DNA of 64,000 nt from Turritopsis dohrnii (Eukaryota; Cnidaria; Hydrozoa; Anthoathecata; Oceaniidae): assembly GCA_027922465.2 (NCBI GenBank), contig BQMF02000116.1, positions 248,001-312,000 of the forward strand, written 5' to 3'. Positions 1-12,297 of this stretch are shown one piece after another; the stretch's first letter is position 1; every line of letters starts with the position of its first letter. Position numbers and translations under genes: made by a program. A model generated the notes under the pieces. That model was not told where the DNA came from, did no database searches, and saw only the letters and a list, made by a program, of their open reading frames with translations.

Positions 1-1437
1 TATATAATCAAGATCGTAATTCTCTATTTTCGTTACAGGATCAAATTATTATCGTTTTAACGATCGAACATTCGAGGTATACAAAGGGTATCCCATGACC
101 ATCCAAAAAGGATTCTTCATGTGTCAACGTCGAAGTCCGAGATTTTCAAAGTTCACCGAGCCTGGAACCGAGAACTCGTCGGTTTCTAACCACGTGATAA
201 GCATTAATTCGATTCTTTTATTTATCTTCTCTTGGTTGATTTTGTAATATCCAAGCCACTTCTCAAAAATTTTCCTCGGACAGGACAGGACAGGAACAAA
301 ACTAATCCTTTATTTTCTCTTCGTAACAAAAAAGGGAGTTCAGCTTTTCTGATCGTTCTGCCGATAGGAACGGAAAAGACCAAAATAGCGAAAGAGCCAA
401 TAACATTCTTTCTCTAGCACTCGTTTCTTTCCGCGGGAAATTTTCCAGAAGTATAAAACGACCTTTAAAAACGTTATCCATATTTAAAGTATGTGTTCTT
501 ATTTATTCGAAATGTATTTTAGAAATAATTTATGCATACGCGTTTTTTATTTGTAAGAACAAAGAAAATAGCTCATTTTAAAGGTAAGAATTTACTAGAA
601 ACTCCCGAAGCTTAGAAACGTTTGTTCTTAAGAGCATACTTTCGTCAGATTTGTAAGGATTAAAGATGGACATCTTATGATGAAATGGCGTTAGACTAAA
701 GGCGTTGTTAAACCGGGGAAGGCGTTTTTTTGAAGATGGTTCTTGAATTTTAGGATCGAATAGACGAAGCAAAATTGTATTGCATATAAAATTTATCCCA
801 ATTTTTTTGTATCTTGTATATAAAAATAATAAATCAACGACTTAAAAACACAAATCCTTATTCAAAATTGATTTGAATAAAATCAAACTGGAATATGGAA
901 CAACTTTGTTTCAAAAGAAACCAATACTTGTGTTTTTACTTGCTGCTTTTCATTCATTTAAAATGTTTTGAATGTTGCGACTAAATTAACTAAATTTTAA
1001 GAATACGAAAAACTTGCTTTTTTCAAATTTCTAAGTTCGTATTTTTTCAAAAACTTGATAATTGAACAATATGAAAAAATTATTGAAGTTGTATGTTCTT
1101 CAACAATTTTCCAATCAAGGTTGACTTTTAAAAAATTGACCTAGAAAACCGTTACGTCTATTGGAGCTTTAAAAACATTTTTTTTATCCTTCAAAGCGGT
1201 TACGAACGTTCTATGGCTTCACCAGAGTTTGTTCTTATAAAACTAAACATGTATGCACATTTAGGGTGTAGTAATTTTCACATGTTCTGTTTTGTAACTT
1301 CTAATTTTTATTTTTAATATTTGATTTTCTTTTTAACTGATCGTCATTTCCATTCTATTCTAACTTTTCTGGAAGTTTTCAGGTTAAAGTCAGTTTTAGT
1401 TTTGTTTTTCGAAGATATATATATATATATATATGTT

Positions 1438-1470
1438 AACAAATTTCGTCAATGATGACGAAAATTTGTT
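1438..1470. repeat. Near-perfect hairpin
   Basis: AACAAATTTCGTCA is followed after a short loop by TGACGAAAATTTGTT, its reverse complement except for one extra T. It sits directly after an (AT)n run. It may be a short palindromic repeat or the remnant of a MITE; nothing else supports a function. Confidence 0.5.
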
Positions 1471-1597
1471 GATTAAACAAGCTGTTGTTTTTATTGTTGT
1501 TATTTTATATATATATAAATAAATATATTATATATTGCATCATAAAACAGCATTTTGTTAGTTTAAAATTAAAATATCAACTCTTAAAAAACTACAT

Positions 1598-1634
1598 GGC
1601 GTTACAAGCTTTCGAGTATCCTCTTCGTCAGGTC
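1598..1634 (-). ncRNA. Hammerhead-ribozyme-like motif (putative)
   Basis: Read on the minus strand the sequence is CTGACGA, an 11-nt segment able to form GAG/CTC with a GATA loop, then GAAA. This is the order of the conserved hammerhead core (CUGANGA, stem II, GAAA). Such motifs are known in the terminal repeats of Penelope-like retroelements and in small retrozymes. Stem III would be very short and I could not confirm stem I, so this may be a decayed repeat end rather than an active ribozyme. Confidence 0.35.
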
Positions 1635-2482
1635 ATATTAAAAGGAAGTTGAAATAATGATCATGAGGGAATGTGATCATCACTGATATATTGATAGGTT
1701 TAATGGAACTTTCGCAGACATGATGGAAGCATGAATGTTTCAAGATTGAGATAAATATTTAGCGCCAATATCCGCCATATCTGCTCAATGTTTTGTAATA
1801 TTTGTTTATAGAATTTTACAGTCTTTTTGCATTGTGTTTAGATTCAATTCATTATGAGTTCATTCGTTGCTTTAAGCCGTTGAGTTCTTTATCTTTACCC
1901 TAACCTAACCTTCCTTCATTAGGAAATTGAAAGTGAATAAAAATTTCTATAAATAAAATGTTCACCGTATATAAATGTTATCACGAAGAGTATGAACAGA
2001 AGATATTCATCGTGTTGTCCAAATTTGGATCACTTTGTCGGATTATTCCACCTGTTAATGGACTTTTATAAAGTTAATAGTGCAAATCGTTGACAAAAAT
2101 TGATTTTCCTTCTTCCCTGATTTTTTCCACATTTCAAAACTTTAATTTTTGAAAAGTTTACAAAATTTCCTATCGAGTGATATAAAAATCAAATTTATTA
2201 CAACAAAAAATAAAAAGTTATTCATATTGAAAGTTTGATGACACACTGTACACGTTGGATTCAAAGAATTTCATCGCATTTTTGAAGAAAACATCCAACG
2301 AATTTTTATAAATTTTATCGATGGAATCCTTATTTTTTGGTCTTTCTCGTGATGTAATTTTTGTAGGAAATGGAAAAGTAGAAGAAGAGAAAATCGAAAA
2401 ATAAGTTTGGAAAAACTCATTGATTTCTTAACGATCAATTAAGACGTTTAACGATAAGATCAATTTCCGAAAACAAAACTGT

Positions 2483-2767
2483 TACCGTATTTCCTCTGAT
2501 AAAGGCCGCCCTCTAATAAAGGCCGCCCTCTAATAAACGCCGCAGCTTGGAAAGCATCTTAGAAAACCGGCTAAACAAGAATTGGTTTAATAGTTAATCG
2601 TTTTCTATCAACAAATTCTTCCATATTTGCATGAATATTTGTTGTGTATTATTTGTATATTAGTTTTTATAAAAGTTTTCATTTTATTGTAATTAAATTT
2701 GTATTGTACTGTATTGTAATTAAATTTGTAATTAAACGCCGCGGCGTTTATTAGAGGAAATACGGTA
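2483..2767. mobile_element. MITE with TACCGTATTTCC ends
   Basis: The left end reads TACCGTATTTCCTCTGATAA and the right end is its near reverse complement (TTATTAGAGGAAATACGGTA). GGCCGCCCTCTAATAAA is tandemly repeated just inside the left end. There is no coding capacity. The TA at each outer edge fits a mariner-like TA duplication, but that assignment is inference. Confidence 0.75.
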
Positions 2768-3099
2768 TGTAACAATTTTTTATCGCTTTCACTTTTAACA
2801 AAGCCAATGTTACGCATGTTTGAAAAATTTTTACGTGAGCAATTACTTTAATTGAGAGTGTCAGTTGTCACATAACGGCATAAACGATTTTGAAGACCTT
2901 TTAACAATAACTTGTTAACTTATGTCTAAATTTTCCCCCGACTGAATATGTTATTCCCGCGAAATGTATAGGTTTTTGGCGACAACATAACGAATGGGTA
3001 AGATGCTCATGTCGTTTTGCATATAATACGCGATAAACGTTTTATTGATCTGTAATGTATACATAATAATACTGTTCGTTATATCTATACATCTATACA

Positions 3100-3285
3100 T
3101 TGTATATCCATATATCTACTATCTACATTATCTGTATATCTACATATCTGTATATCCATATATCTACTATCTACATTATCTGTATATCTACATATCTGTA
3201 TATCCATATATCTACTATCTACATTATCTGTATACCCCCATATATCCCTATATCTACATATCTGTATATCTGTATATCTGCTGTC
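3100..3285. repeat. 48-bp minisatellite, about 3-4 units
   Basis: A unit of 48 bp built from TATC, CATA and TGTATATC words repeats from about 3102; the third and later units diverge (TGTATACCCCC). Because 48 is a multiple of three and the unit lacks stops in some frames, it gives spurious open frames with a 16-residue period. Confidence 0.85.
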
Positions 3286-4025
3286 TATGAGGTGTGAGGT
3301 CTGTATTTTGACGAAATTCTATAATATCAAATTGGTGCAAGTGATACATAAGTCCATTCGCGCTTCCAAACAAAAAGAAGAAATGACCAAGTTATTGATT
3401 CAGACACTCCATGCTCATTGATATTTTGAATTTTCATATACACTAGGAGACCTTGGACTTTTCGAAAGAGAAGTTTTCGAACTCAAAATGGGTCTGGATT
3501 AGTTGCATGGATCGAAAATCTTAAGCGAATATTAAACCCTTTCTTCTCTCTGTCTACTGGTTAGAATTTAGAGAGTTTCCTTCTTATATTTCCGTAAAAA
3601 ATGAAACGTCTCATTGATTACTCTTTTTTTAAAATTTCAACTTCATATGTACTGTTGCTATATTGCTCAGTTGACTCTGCATGCTGTCACTAGTTAGATG
3701 TCGCTAGATATAGATGAGGGTTATCTGAGAGAACTTATTTTTTATATTAAATTAAGTTGATCTTTTGACCTTCTTGATTAATTTTGAAACCAAGGTATAC
3801 CTTAACTCCATTAATTTTCTCAACCCTTTTATTTTTGCACAGAGCATTCGTGCAAAATTAAAGGGTGCGTGAAATAGTGAAATTGCTATAAAAACCTTAT
3901 TCAGACTTTTAGCAGCCTTTCTATTTTTATAGAGAACCTTAAAAGTAGATGCATTTTTGAGACTTATTCAAATTATTCTGCGTAATACAAGGAAGAAAAC
4001 TTTTACTTTGGCAAGTGTGTAAATA

Positions 4026-4215
4026 TTAAAAGTAAGTATATAGATAAGTAGGTAATTGGGAGTTTTTGGTCCTTGGGCTTCCATCTGTAATGGTTGGCTA
4101 TTCTGCCTGCCAACTTGCAACTAATAGTTGAGTTACCGCCTGAGATACGTACAGCATTGCTCTAACTTACTCGAAGGCCAGTGTGCAGTCAGTTGATGGC
4201 TCCTAGTGGACTGAT
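4026..4215 (-). mobile_element. 5'-truncated copy of a tRNA-derived SINE
   Basis: This segment matches the body of the fuller SINE at 44490-44797. Both share GGGAGTTTTTGGTCCTTGGG, TCCATCTGTAATGGTTGG (one base differs) and GGCCAGTGTGCAGTCAGT. The tRNA-like head present in the other copy is missing here. The degenerate GTAA-type run at 4026-4052 corresponds to the 3' tail of the minus-strand element. Confidence 0.7.
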
Positions 4216-5540
4216 ATGCTGATTTTAATTTCATGTTCCCAAAGAATATGGCTTGTTTTACTAGATATTATGTGAGGCATTCCAATTTGCATTGCATCTA
4301 AAAAAACAAAAATTCTAGTTGTCATGTGCTTGCAATGATGTTCATTTTTAAGGTCTTGGTACAAATATACAAGAAGCATGCTTATGCTGAAAATTTTCAA
4401 ATTGAATTTTTCTGTCAAGGCACAATAGAGACAAAACTTATATAAAGTTTAAAAAGGGATTATCTTCACAAAGATATATGTCTGTATCCATGAGCAAAAT
4501 AACACTTGTGCAAAATGTTATAATCAAACACATATCACACGTGCAAAGTATTATTGTTCAGCATATAAAAGAGTTTTTTTAATATCACCTGGCTCCCTTG
4601 TTATTAAAAACACAGAATAAAAACATTTGTAAATCATTTGACCATACAAAACAATCAAACGATCATTTGATGATGTAAAACATCCTGAAAAGGAGTTTAT
4701 ACATTCTTTGTATCTAATTATATCATCCACGTGTTGCGATCCTTTTTCTTTTTTCTGTTCTTCTATATTCGGCGTGATTCAATTGACATCACTTTCGGCG
4801 AAAATTAAATTATGTTATTAAGTTGTTTATATGTTGCCAATTAAACCAATTAAAATCAATGAAAAAAGAAAATTCATAGGAAAATCTTATGATTTGACAC
4901 TAGACAAAGATCGCACGTGCAAAATGAGTTTTTGCAGAATAGCTAACGTGAACTATTTTAGACGTGCGATTCAACACTTGTGCACTATTCTATTCATTCA
5001 TTCATTCATTCATATTTATTTTGATATGTAGGTTAAAAGAATACAGTTACAAACTGATGTGGACCTACAAAATAAAAATAAGCTAAAAACATTGATAAAA
5101 ACATGATACAATATAATATACTATAAAAATAATTATAATTAAGGTTATAATATATAAAAATTTTAAAATTTTGCTGAGTGTCGGTTTGGAATTATGAGTT
5201 CGCAGATTTTGAAAAACAGAGCTTTGGACTCGACAAAATTAGAGTTGAGACAGTTTAGATGGAAAAGTGCACAAAGACTCAAATTAGAATTAAATTCGTA
5301 CTTGATAAAACATGAACCGACCAGAACCAACCAGAACTGACCAGAACCCAGCAGGAACCGACCAGAACCCAGCAGGAACCCACCAAGAACCAACCAGAAC
5401 CCAGTAGAGACCCATCAATACAGACCCTGCAAACGGGACCCTAAAAATCAAAGGCGAGACCCAGGACCCAGGACTCAAACAATTCTCTTGAAAAGATATA
5501 TATTTACACAGCCTTTTATTTTTAATGAGAAAATGATTTG

Positions 5541-6902
5541 GGGTCATTCCATGCCAAGTGATGCAAGGTCCCCTGTGCACCATCTCAGAATTGGCTGATT
5601 TTTAGCTCAAATCTTCTGTACCATGAGAAAAAACAATCCTGAAAATTTCAGATGGATATCTCAAACCGTTTCGAAGTTATGGAGTTTTGAAATTTGACCA
5701 AAATCGGAAAATTCTCCAAGTTCAGGGGGTCTACTGATTTTGAACTACTTTTGAATGTTGAATATCTTTTAAACCATTGAACTTTATGCTCTAGAATTTT
5801 ACAAATGTCAACTACTTCATAAATAGTACTAGAAAATTTAAAAATTCAAAATTAAAACTATCTACAAAATCCATAATGGCGGATTAAAAATGCATGAAAA
5901 TCACATTAGGGCAAAATTTTTGGCAATTTTGAGATGCCGTAAGTCCATGAAGTGACCCTCAGAATTGCTGAAACCTATTGATTATGTTACTATACCTGAA
6001 AGACCTTAGCAAAATACATATATCAGGCTTTTTAAATAGAATTTAAAAATTTTAAGGGCTTACAAAGAGGCTTCCGCCACAAAAAGTTGCAAATTTTGGG
6101 TCGAGTTTGGTGGTAAAATTGACTGTCGGCGCCTTTTCAAATCCAAATAAAATTTTTACCTGAAGTTGCCATGGGCAAAACCTTCAGAAATCCAAAGAAA
6201 TCATTTTGGGGACTCAATGGGATTTCACTGAAAAAGCAAAGCAAAAAAACTTAAAAATGCATGAAAATCACATCAGGGCAACATTTTTGGCAATTTTGAG
6301 GTGTCGTAAGTCCATGAAGTGACCCTCAGAATTGCTGAAACCTATTGATTATGTTACTATACCTGAAAGACCTTAGCAAAATACATATATCAGGCTTTTT
6401 AAATAGAATTTAAAAATTTTAAGGGCTTACAAAGAGGCTTCCGCCACAAAAAGTTGCAAATTTTGGGTCGAGTTTGGTGGTAAAATTGATTGTCGGCGCC
6501 TTTTCAAATCCAAATAAAATTTTTCCCAAAAATCTTTATTGTCTACATTATTCCTTATAATACTGAAACTATACCTTGCATGCTATCAAAATATACATAA
6601 TTCAATATAGAATAGCAAAAAAATTCATAGCAAGGACTAAAATGTGTAAAAAATGTTAAGATTAGCACACACAATTCACCTCTTGAAGGCGATGATGTTC
6701 AAAAAGTCATTAAGACAAGACATTAGAAAAGGATTTGCCTTTTGAAGAAAGGTAAAACACAGCCAAATTATGCCTGTTCTAGTGTTAGCATAGTTTTCCA
6801 GGATCCATATGGTTTTAAAATACTGGTCAATTCCTGAAGAAAAAGATTAGGAACCAACGTAAAGGTAAATATAAAAATTAAGTTCTTTATTATAATTGCT
6901 GC
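5541..6902 (+). repeat. Left terminal inverted repeat of transposon 1
   Basis: From GGGTCATTCC to TATAATTGCTGC the sequence is matched in reverse complement by 9478-10839. Both arms are exactly 1362 bp between the matched end points, so there has been little or no net insertion or deletion. Inside it a block of about 270 bp (5890-6162) is repeated directly at 6256-6528, separated by a 94-bp spacer. The two blocks differ by a few bases (for example ATGCCGTAAG versus GTGTCGTAAG). Confidence 0.85.
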
Positions 6903-7060
6903 AATATTATGAGACTATTACAGTTCCTAAAGATACTTCATTGCAACGCAATGCAATGACATCCTGTTGTAATTGCAATGCAATGGTTTCATTGCAAAGA
7001 TATCTTTTGACGATAGAGGAGTTTATGAAAGTTGTTCAATAACTGATTGTATTTTTTATT

Positions 7061-9490
7061 ATGGCTTTTGAACCATCTTGTTCTGTTGGAAAAACCTTAA
7101 ATGATCCTTGTCACCTCTTGAAGTATTGTAAAGTTCAAGGATGCAAAAGTATAAGTCAGTACAGTGAAGAAGAACTGGAAATTTTGAAGCTAAGAAGCAA
7201 AGTGAGCGATATTAGTTCAGTTTGCTATCACCATGATGTAGTTTATTTCGGAAGATATCAAACTACATTTTCGAAGTACTGCTGTGATCCATTCAACAAA
7301 CATTCAAGACAAGTAAAAAGTATGACTTAATTATAATGCACTTGAGTTTGAGAATTTGCTACTCTAACTTTTACTGACAAAGTAAGATTTTCAATTTTTT
7401 TCTAGGTTCTTTACGAGTCATCACATTGAAAACAGCTAGAGAGTACAATCTTGTGCCTGGTCAAAAGCTTTGCACAGATTGTCGTAAAAGACTTTTCACC
7501 AAAGATGAAAATACTGAAGATGATAGGGAAGATGTTTCAAACAATGACCCCCTTTATTTTGATAGACAGTCTCAGGCTGACGAGCTTAATTTGAGTTTAA
7601 CTGGTCTTGGTTGTTCACCACTCAAAAGTGTATCGTCAAGAGATAGAAATTCATATGGGAAGAGAAAAATCATAGAAGTAAAGGAAGCCAGTGAGCAGAA
7701 AATTTCAAGTGTATTAGGCATTGATACTGAAATGAGCTGTTGCTCATCTAGGAGAGATATTGATAGTTTAATGGAGATGGTGAAAGAAAAATTCAAATTA
7801 GCAACATCAAATGCTGAAAAAGTGAAATTATTAACGTTAGTTCCAGAGAGTTGGACTATTGAAAAAACACAAAATTACTTTGGTACCTCTAAGCGCTCAG
7901 TAGCTCAAGCTCGTGATCTGAGGAAATCAAAAGGAGTTCTGCCAGAACCAGAGAGAAGATTAGGAAGAAAGTTAAGTGAAGTAGTTAAAAAGCAGATAGA
8001 GAATTTTTATTGCAGTGATGAATTTTCAAGAATGTGCCCTGGAAAAAAAGAATACGTGTCTGTTAGGATAAATGGAGAACGTCAGCACATTCAAAAAAGG
8101 TTGCTATTGGTTAACCTTAAAGAGCTCCATATAGAATACCTGAAAGTGCATGGTTCTGAGGTTGGATTTTCCAAATTTTGTGAGCTTCGCCCAAAGTGGT
8201 GCATCCCGGTTGGCTCAGCTTCTGGGCTACATTCCGTATGTGTTTGCCAATATCATCAGAATTTTAAATTGTTAGTTAGTCAAATTCCAAGTGTTGCAGA
8301 TTACAAAGAGATTTTGGAAAAAATTGTTTGTGGGTTGGGAAATCGTGATTGTATGTTACGAAATTGTGATCACTGTCCTGGTATTGATAACCTAAAAACA
8401 GAACTATTTCAAGAATTTGACAGCCATGGAATTGAAAATGTTGACGTAAGTCAATGGAGCAAAGATGATTTCAAATGTGAAATCAAAAGATCAACTCTTT
8501 CAGTGGAGCAGTTTGTGGATGAAGTTTCACTCCAAAGTGACAAGCTGAGAGAGCATCATTTTATCGCAAAATCCCAAAGCAGTTATCTTGAACATGCGAA
8601 ATCAAATTTGAAGGAGGATGAAGTTTTAATTTTACTTGATTTTGCCGAGAATTATTCCTTCCTAATACAAGATGCAGTGCAAGGATTTCACTGGAATAAC
8701 TCTCAGGCAACCCTCCATCCATTTGTTACGTATCATTCTGCTGATGGGAACATAGTTTCCAAATCATTCTGTGTTATTTCGGATAACATGAATCATGAAA
8801 CTAACACCGTTCATGCTTTTTTAAGGGTCTTATTAAAAGATCTCACAACTCAATTCCCTCGTTTAAAAACATGTATTTATTTCAGTGATGGAGCTGGTTC
8901 GCAATATAAGAACTATAAAAACATTGCAAATCTTTGCAACCATGAAGTTGATTTTGGTCTAAACAGTGAGTGGCATTTCTTTGCCACATCCCATGGAAAA
9001 AGTCCATGTGATGGTGTTGGAGGTACTGTCAAAAGATTGGTGGCAAGGGCAAGCTTGCAGTCACTTGCACAACCTATTGACCTGTTTTATACCAGTAAGT
9101 TGCAAAGAAGTTATGATGAAGAGAGTGTCATTCGATCAATCTTCTACAACCTTCACAGCAAACCGGGTGATGTTGAAAAAGAATGTTTCAGACTACCTTC
9201 CTGGAAAGTATGTTGCGTGTGTTTACGACAACGAATGGTATCTTGGAGTTGTAATGAAATCTTCGTCAGAACACCAAGATTTTCAAGTTAAGTTTCTGAA
9301 GCAGTCACTGACCAATACGTTCACATGGCCAAAAAGGGAAGATATTTGTTGGATACCATTGGTTCACATGCTTTGTCCTATCACAACGTTGGTTGTACAG
9401 TCTGCAGGGGCAAGATGTTACAGACTATCTGATGCTGAGCTGAAAGAAATTCATCGTCTATTTGATCTATACAGAAAGCAGCAATTATAA
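7061..9490 (+). pseudogene. Transposase of transposon 1, disrupted
   Basis: Exon 1 (7061 to about 7312) encodes a Cys/His-rich N-terminus (CxxxxxC, CYHH, YCCDP). Exon 2 (from 7406) adds CxxCRKRL, an HTH-like segment (SWTIEKTQNYFGTSKRSVAQA) and a DDD/E-like core: LLDFAENYSF, FSDGAGSQYKN and HGKSPCDGVGGTVKR. Homology to the transposase at 13284-15966 is clear along the whole length. Two lesions are visible. Splicing the only evident donor (CAA/GTAAAA) to the acceptor at 7405 is out of frame by one base. Near 9080-9110 about 58 codons present in the sibling are missing and the frame shifts; the C-terminal domain continues in another frame to 9490. The product is probably non-functional. The superfamily is uncertain. 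Confidence 0.8.
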
Positions 9491-10839
9491 TAAAGAACTT
9501 AATTTTTATATTTACCTTTACGTTGGTTCCTAATCTTTTTCTTCAGGAATTGACCAGTATTTTAAAACCATATGGATCCTGGAAAACTATGCTAACACTA
9601 GAACAGGCATAATTTGGCTGTGTTTTACCTTTCTTCAAAAGGCAAATCCTTTTCTAATGTCTTGTCTTAATGACTTTTTGAACATCATCGCCTTCAAGAG
9701 GTGAATTGTGTGTGCTAATCTTAACATTTTTTACACATTTTAGTCCTTGCTATGAATTTTTTTGCTATTCTATATTGAATTATGTATATTTTGATAGCAT
9801 GCAAGGTATAGTTTCAGTATTATAAGGAATAATGTAGACAATAAAGATTTTTGGGAAAAATTTTATTTGGATTTGAAAAGGCGCCGACAATCAATTTTAC
9901 CACCAAACTCGACCCAAAATTTGCAACTTTTTGTGGCGGAAGCCTCTTTGTAAGCCCTTAAAATTTTTAAATTCTATTTAAAAAGCCTGATATATGTATT
10001 TTGCTAAGGTCTTTCAGGTATAGTAACATAATCAATAGGTTTCAGCAATTCTGAGGGTCACTTCATGGACTTACGACACCTCAAAATTGCCAAAAATGTT
10101 GCCCTGATGTGATTTTCATGCATTTTTAAGTTTTTTTGCTTTGCTTTTTCAGTGAAATCCCATTGAGTCCCCAAAATGATTTCTTTGGATTTCTGAAGGT
10201 TTTGCCCATGGCAACTTCAGGTAAAAATTTTATTTGGATTTGAAAAGGCGCCGACAGTCAATTTTACCACCAAACTCGACCCAAAATTTGCAACTTTTTG
10301 TGGCGGAAGCCTCTTTGTAAGCCCTTAAAATTTTTAAATTCTATTTAAAAAGCCTGATATATGTATTTTGCTAAGGTCTTTCAGGTATAGTAACATAATC
10401 AATAGGTTTCAGCAATTCTGAGGGTCACTTCATGGACTTACGGCATCTCAAAATTGCCAAAAATTTTGCCCTAATGTGATTTTCATGCATTTTTAATCCG
10501 CCATTATGGATTTTGTAGATAGTTTTAATTTTGAATTTTTAAATTTTCTAGTACTATTTATGAAGTAGTTGACATTTGTAAAATTCTAGAGCATAAAGTT
10601 CAATGGTTTAAAAGATATTCAACATTCAAAAGTAGTTCAAAATCAGTAGACCCCCTGAACTTGGAGAATTTTCCGATTTTGGTCAAATTTCAAAACTCCA
10701 TAACTTCGAAACGGTTTGAGATATCCATCTGAAATTTTCAGGATTGTTTTTTCTCATGGTACAGAAGATTTGAGCTAAAAATCAGCCAATTCTGAGATGG
10801 TGCACAGGGGACCTTGCATCACTTGGCATGGAATGACCC
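9478..10839 (-). repeat. Right terminal inverted repeat of transposon 1
   Basis: This is the reverse complement of 5541-6902, with the same 1362-bp length and the same internal duplication. Its inner edge overlaps the last codons and stop of the transposase reading frame (stop at 9488-9490), so the coding region runs into the repeat. Confidence 0.85.
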
Positions 10840-11639
10840 TTTGACACTTTTTGTTAAAAGAAGTATTGATTAACATTTACATTATCACACGTGGCTCCAG
10901 CTTTGAAGTTAACAAGAAAGAATTCACAGTTCTCCGAGCTACAATTGTATAAGGGAGAAAGGATCTGAATCTGGTGTGTCCCACCTATCACATATAGGCT
11001 CCCTGGTCTTGGGTCCCACCTGTTGTATGTAGGGTTGGGAGTCCCGATTCCCGGATCCCACTTTTCCAGTGTAGGCCTTTTACCACGTTACAAAAAATCA
11101 CCCACACGATTATTTAAGTAAGTAGTGCACAAATAAATTTTAATACTTCACAATATCACACTGGTGATATTGGTGACTGGTGTCTAGGAAATTACTGTAC
11201 TTTCAAATAGATCCACTTTGCAAAGCTGAAAAACTACATTGAAATACATTATTACACAACTCGACACAATCAAGAGAATTGTTTGTTTAGAGAATTTTTG
11301 TGCACACTTCGGCACCCATATCCCGGGTCTGACTTTTGATTTGAGAGTCCTGGGTCCTGGGTCCCACCTTTGATGTAAAGATCCCTAGTCCCACCCTTGA
11401 TTTTAGGGTCTCGGGTCTCGGGTCCCACTTTTGATTTTAGTGTCGCAGGACGCGGCTCCCACCTTTGATTTTATGGTCCTGGGTCCCGTTTGCAGGGACC
11501 GTATTGGTATGTCTCTGCTGGGTTCTGGTCGGTTCTTGGTGGGTTCTGGTCGGTTCCTGCTGGGTTCTGGTCGGTTCTGGTCGGTTCATGTTTTATAAAG
11601 TACGAATTAAATTAGGATTAGAATGAGTTAAAAATGTAC

Positions 11640-12293
11640 TAAAAATATGTTAGTATATATAGGCTACTCAGTTCTCTATCTCATTGCTCCACTTGCAAAC
11701 GAAATTGAATTGATTTCCTGACAAAGTTTCGACTTGAATGACTTCATTGAGGTTTGATCAGTTGCCTCATTCGAAAGCTGATTCCAGATTACTGCTGAGC
11801 GGTACGCAAACGATTTTCTACAAAACGTTTTGTTGAAGGATGGAAATTTGACTCGATGATGATTTCTCAGTACCCGCCCACTTTTTATTTCTGGTCTCCA
11901 TCTATTCAAACACTCCAGTAACTCATTTTTGAATAGCTTATAGGTGAGGCATGCAAGCTGTTTTTTGTACATGATTTCGAATGAGTCCCAACCAATACAA
12001 TTAAGAATTTGAGAATCTGGAGTGTTTTTCTTATCTCTTAGTATCATTCTTGCGACTTTACAATGTAGGCTATTCAGTCTAGATAATTTGGTGTCACAGC
12101 AATTTCCCCAAATTTGCAATGCATATGTAGCACTTGGTAAAATTCCTTGTAGGTAGATTGTTTGAAGTGTTTCTGGTGACATATCTTGCATTTGATGTAA
12201 TTTCTTTATCTTTGCCGCAAAAGATTTGATTGTCTTTTGTATATGATCGTTCCAGGAGAGTTTGTTATCGATCGTTACTCCTAGACATGTTGC
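11640..12293 (-). pseudogene. LINE reverse transcriptase, C-terminal part
   Basis: The minus-strand frame ending at 11676 contains CLGVTIDNKLSWNDHI, typical of the RT thumb region of CR1/Jockey-like LINEs, then ILPSATYALQIWG and a C-terminus (RSAVIWNQLS...SMKSFKSKL) usual for the 3' end of such ORFs. The first residues of the open frame above 12293 come from transposon 2, which has cut the LINE here. The other half is at 16844-18250. The short 3' tail runs toward 11640. Confidence 0.85.
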
Positions 12294-12297
12294 ATTA

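Larger units (their letters stand above)
1..2482. other. AT-rich non-coding DNA
   Basis: I see no convincing gene here. Short open frames exist (for example 232-417 plus, 578-772 minus) but have no recognisable domain, no splice partners and low-complexity composition. The only structured items are a hairpin near 1.45 kb, an AT dinucleotide run near 1415-1435 and a hammerhead-like motif near 1.6 kb, listed separately. Confidence 0.6.
5541..10839 (+). mobile_element. Transposon 1: long-TIR DNA transposon, 5.3 kb
   Basis: The element starts GGGTCATTCCATGCCAAG and ends with the reverse complement. The target TTTG is present once on each side (5537-5540 and 10840-10843), a 4-bp target site duplication. 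Inverted repeats are 1362 bp each and enclose a two-exon transposase gene on the plus strand. The ends and the duplication length match transposon 2 at 12298-16839. A DDD/E transposase with 4-bp duplications fits the Sola superfamily as I remember it; the superfamily name is a tentative inference. Confidence 0.85.
5288..11612. mobile_element. Fold-back element with GGTTCTGG-rich arms, interrupted by transposon 1
   Basis: The left arm (about 5288-5480) starts AATTAAATTCGTAC and continues ACATGAACCGACCAGAACC with repeated AACCGACCAGAACCCAGCAGG words. The right arm (about 11430-11612) is its inverted counterpart, ending GTACGAATTAAATT. Removing the 5.3-kb transposon at 5541-10839 and one TTTG copy leaves an element of about 1 kb. 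The interior holds repeated GGGTCC(T/C)GGGTCCCACC-like blocks. No ORF is seen in it. A related fragment lies near 20.15 kb. Confidence 0.65.

Noticed and set aside
1896..1912. CCCTAACCTAACC as a telomere-like repeat
   Set aside because: Only about two units are present, with no array.
3045..3297. Two overlapping Tyr/Ile-rich open frames
   Set aside because: They are translations of the 48-bp minisatellite.
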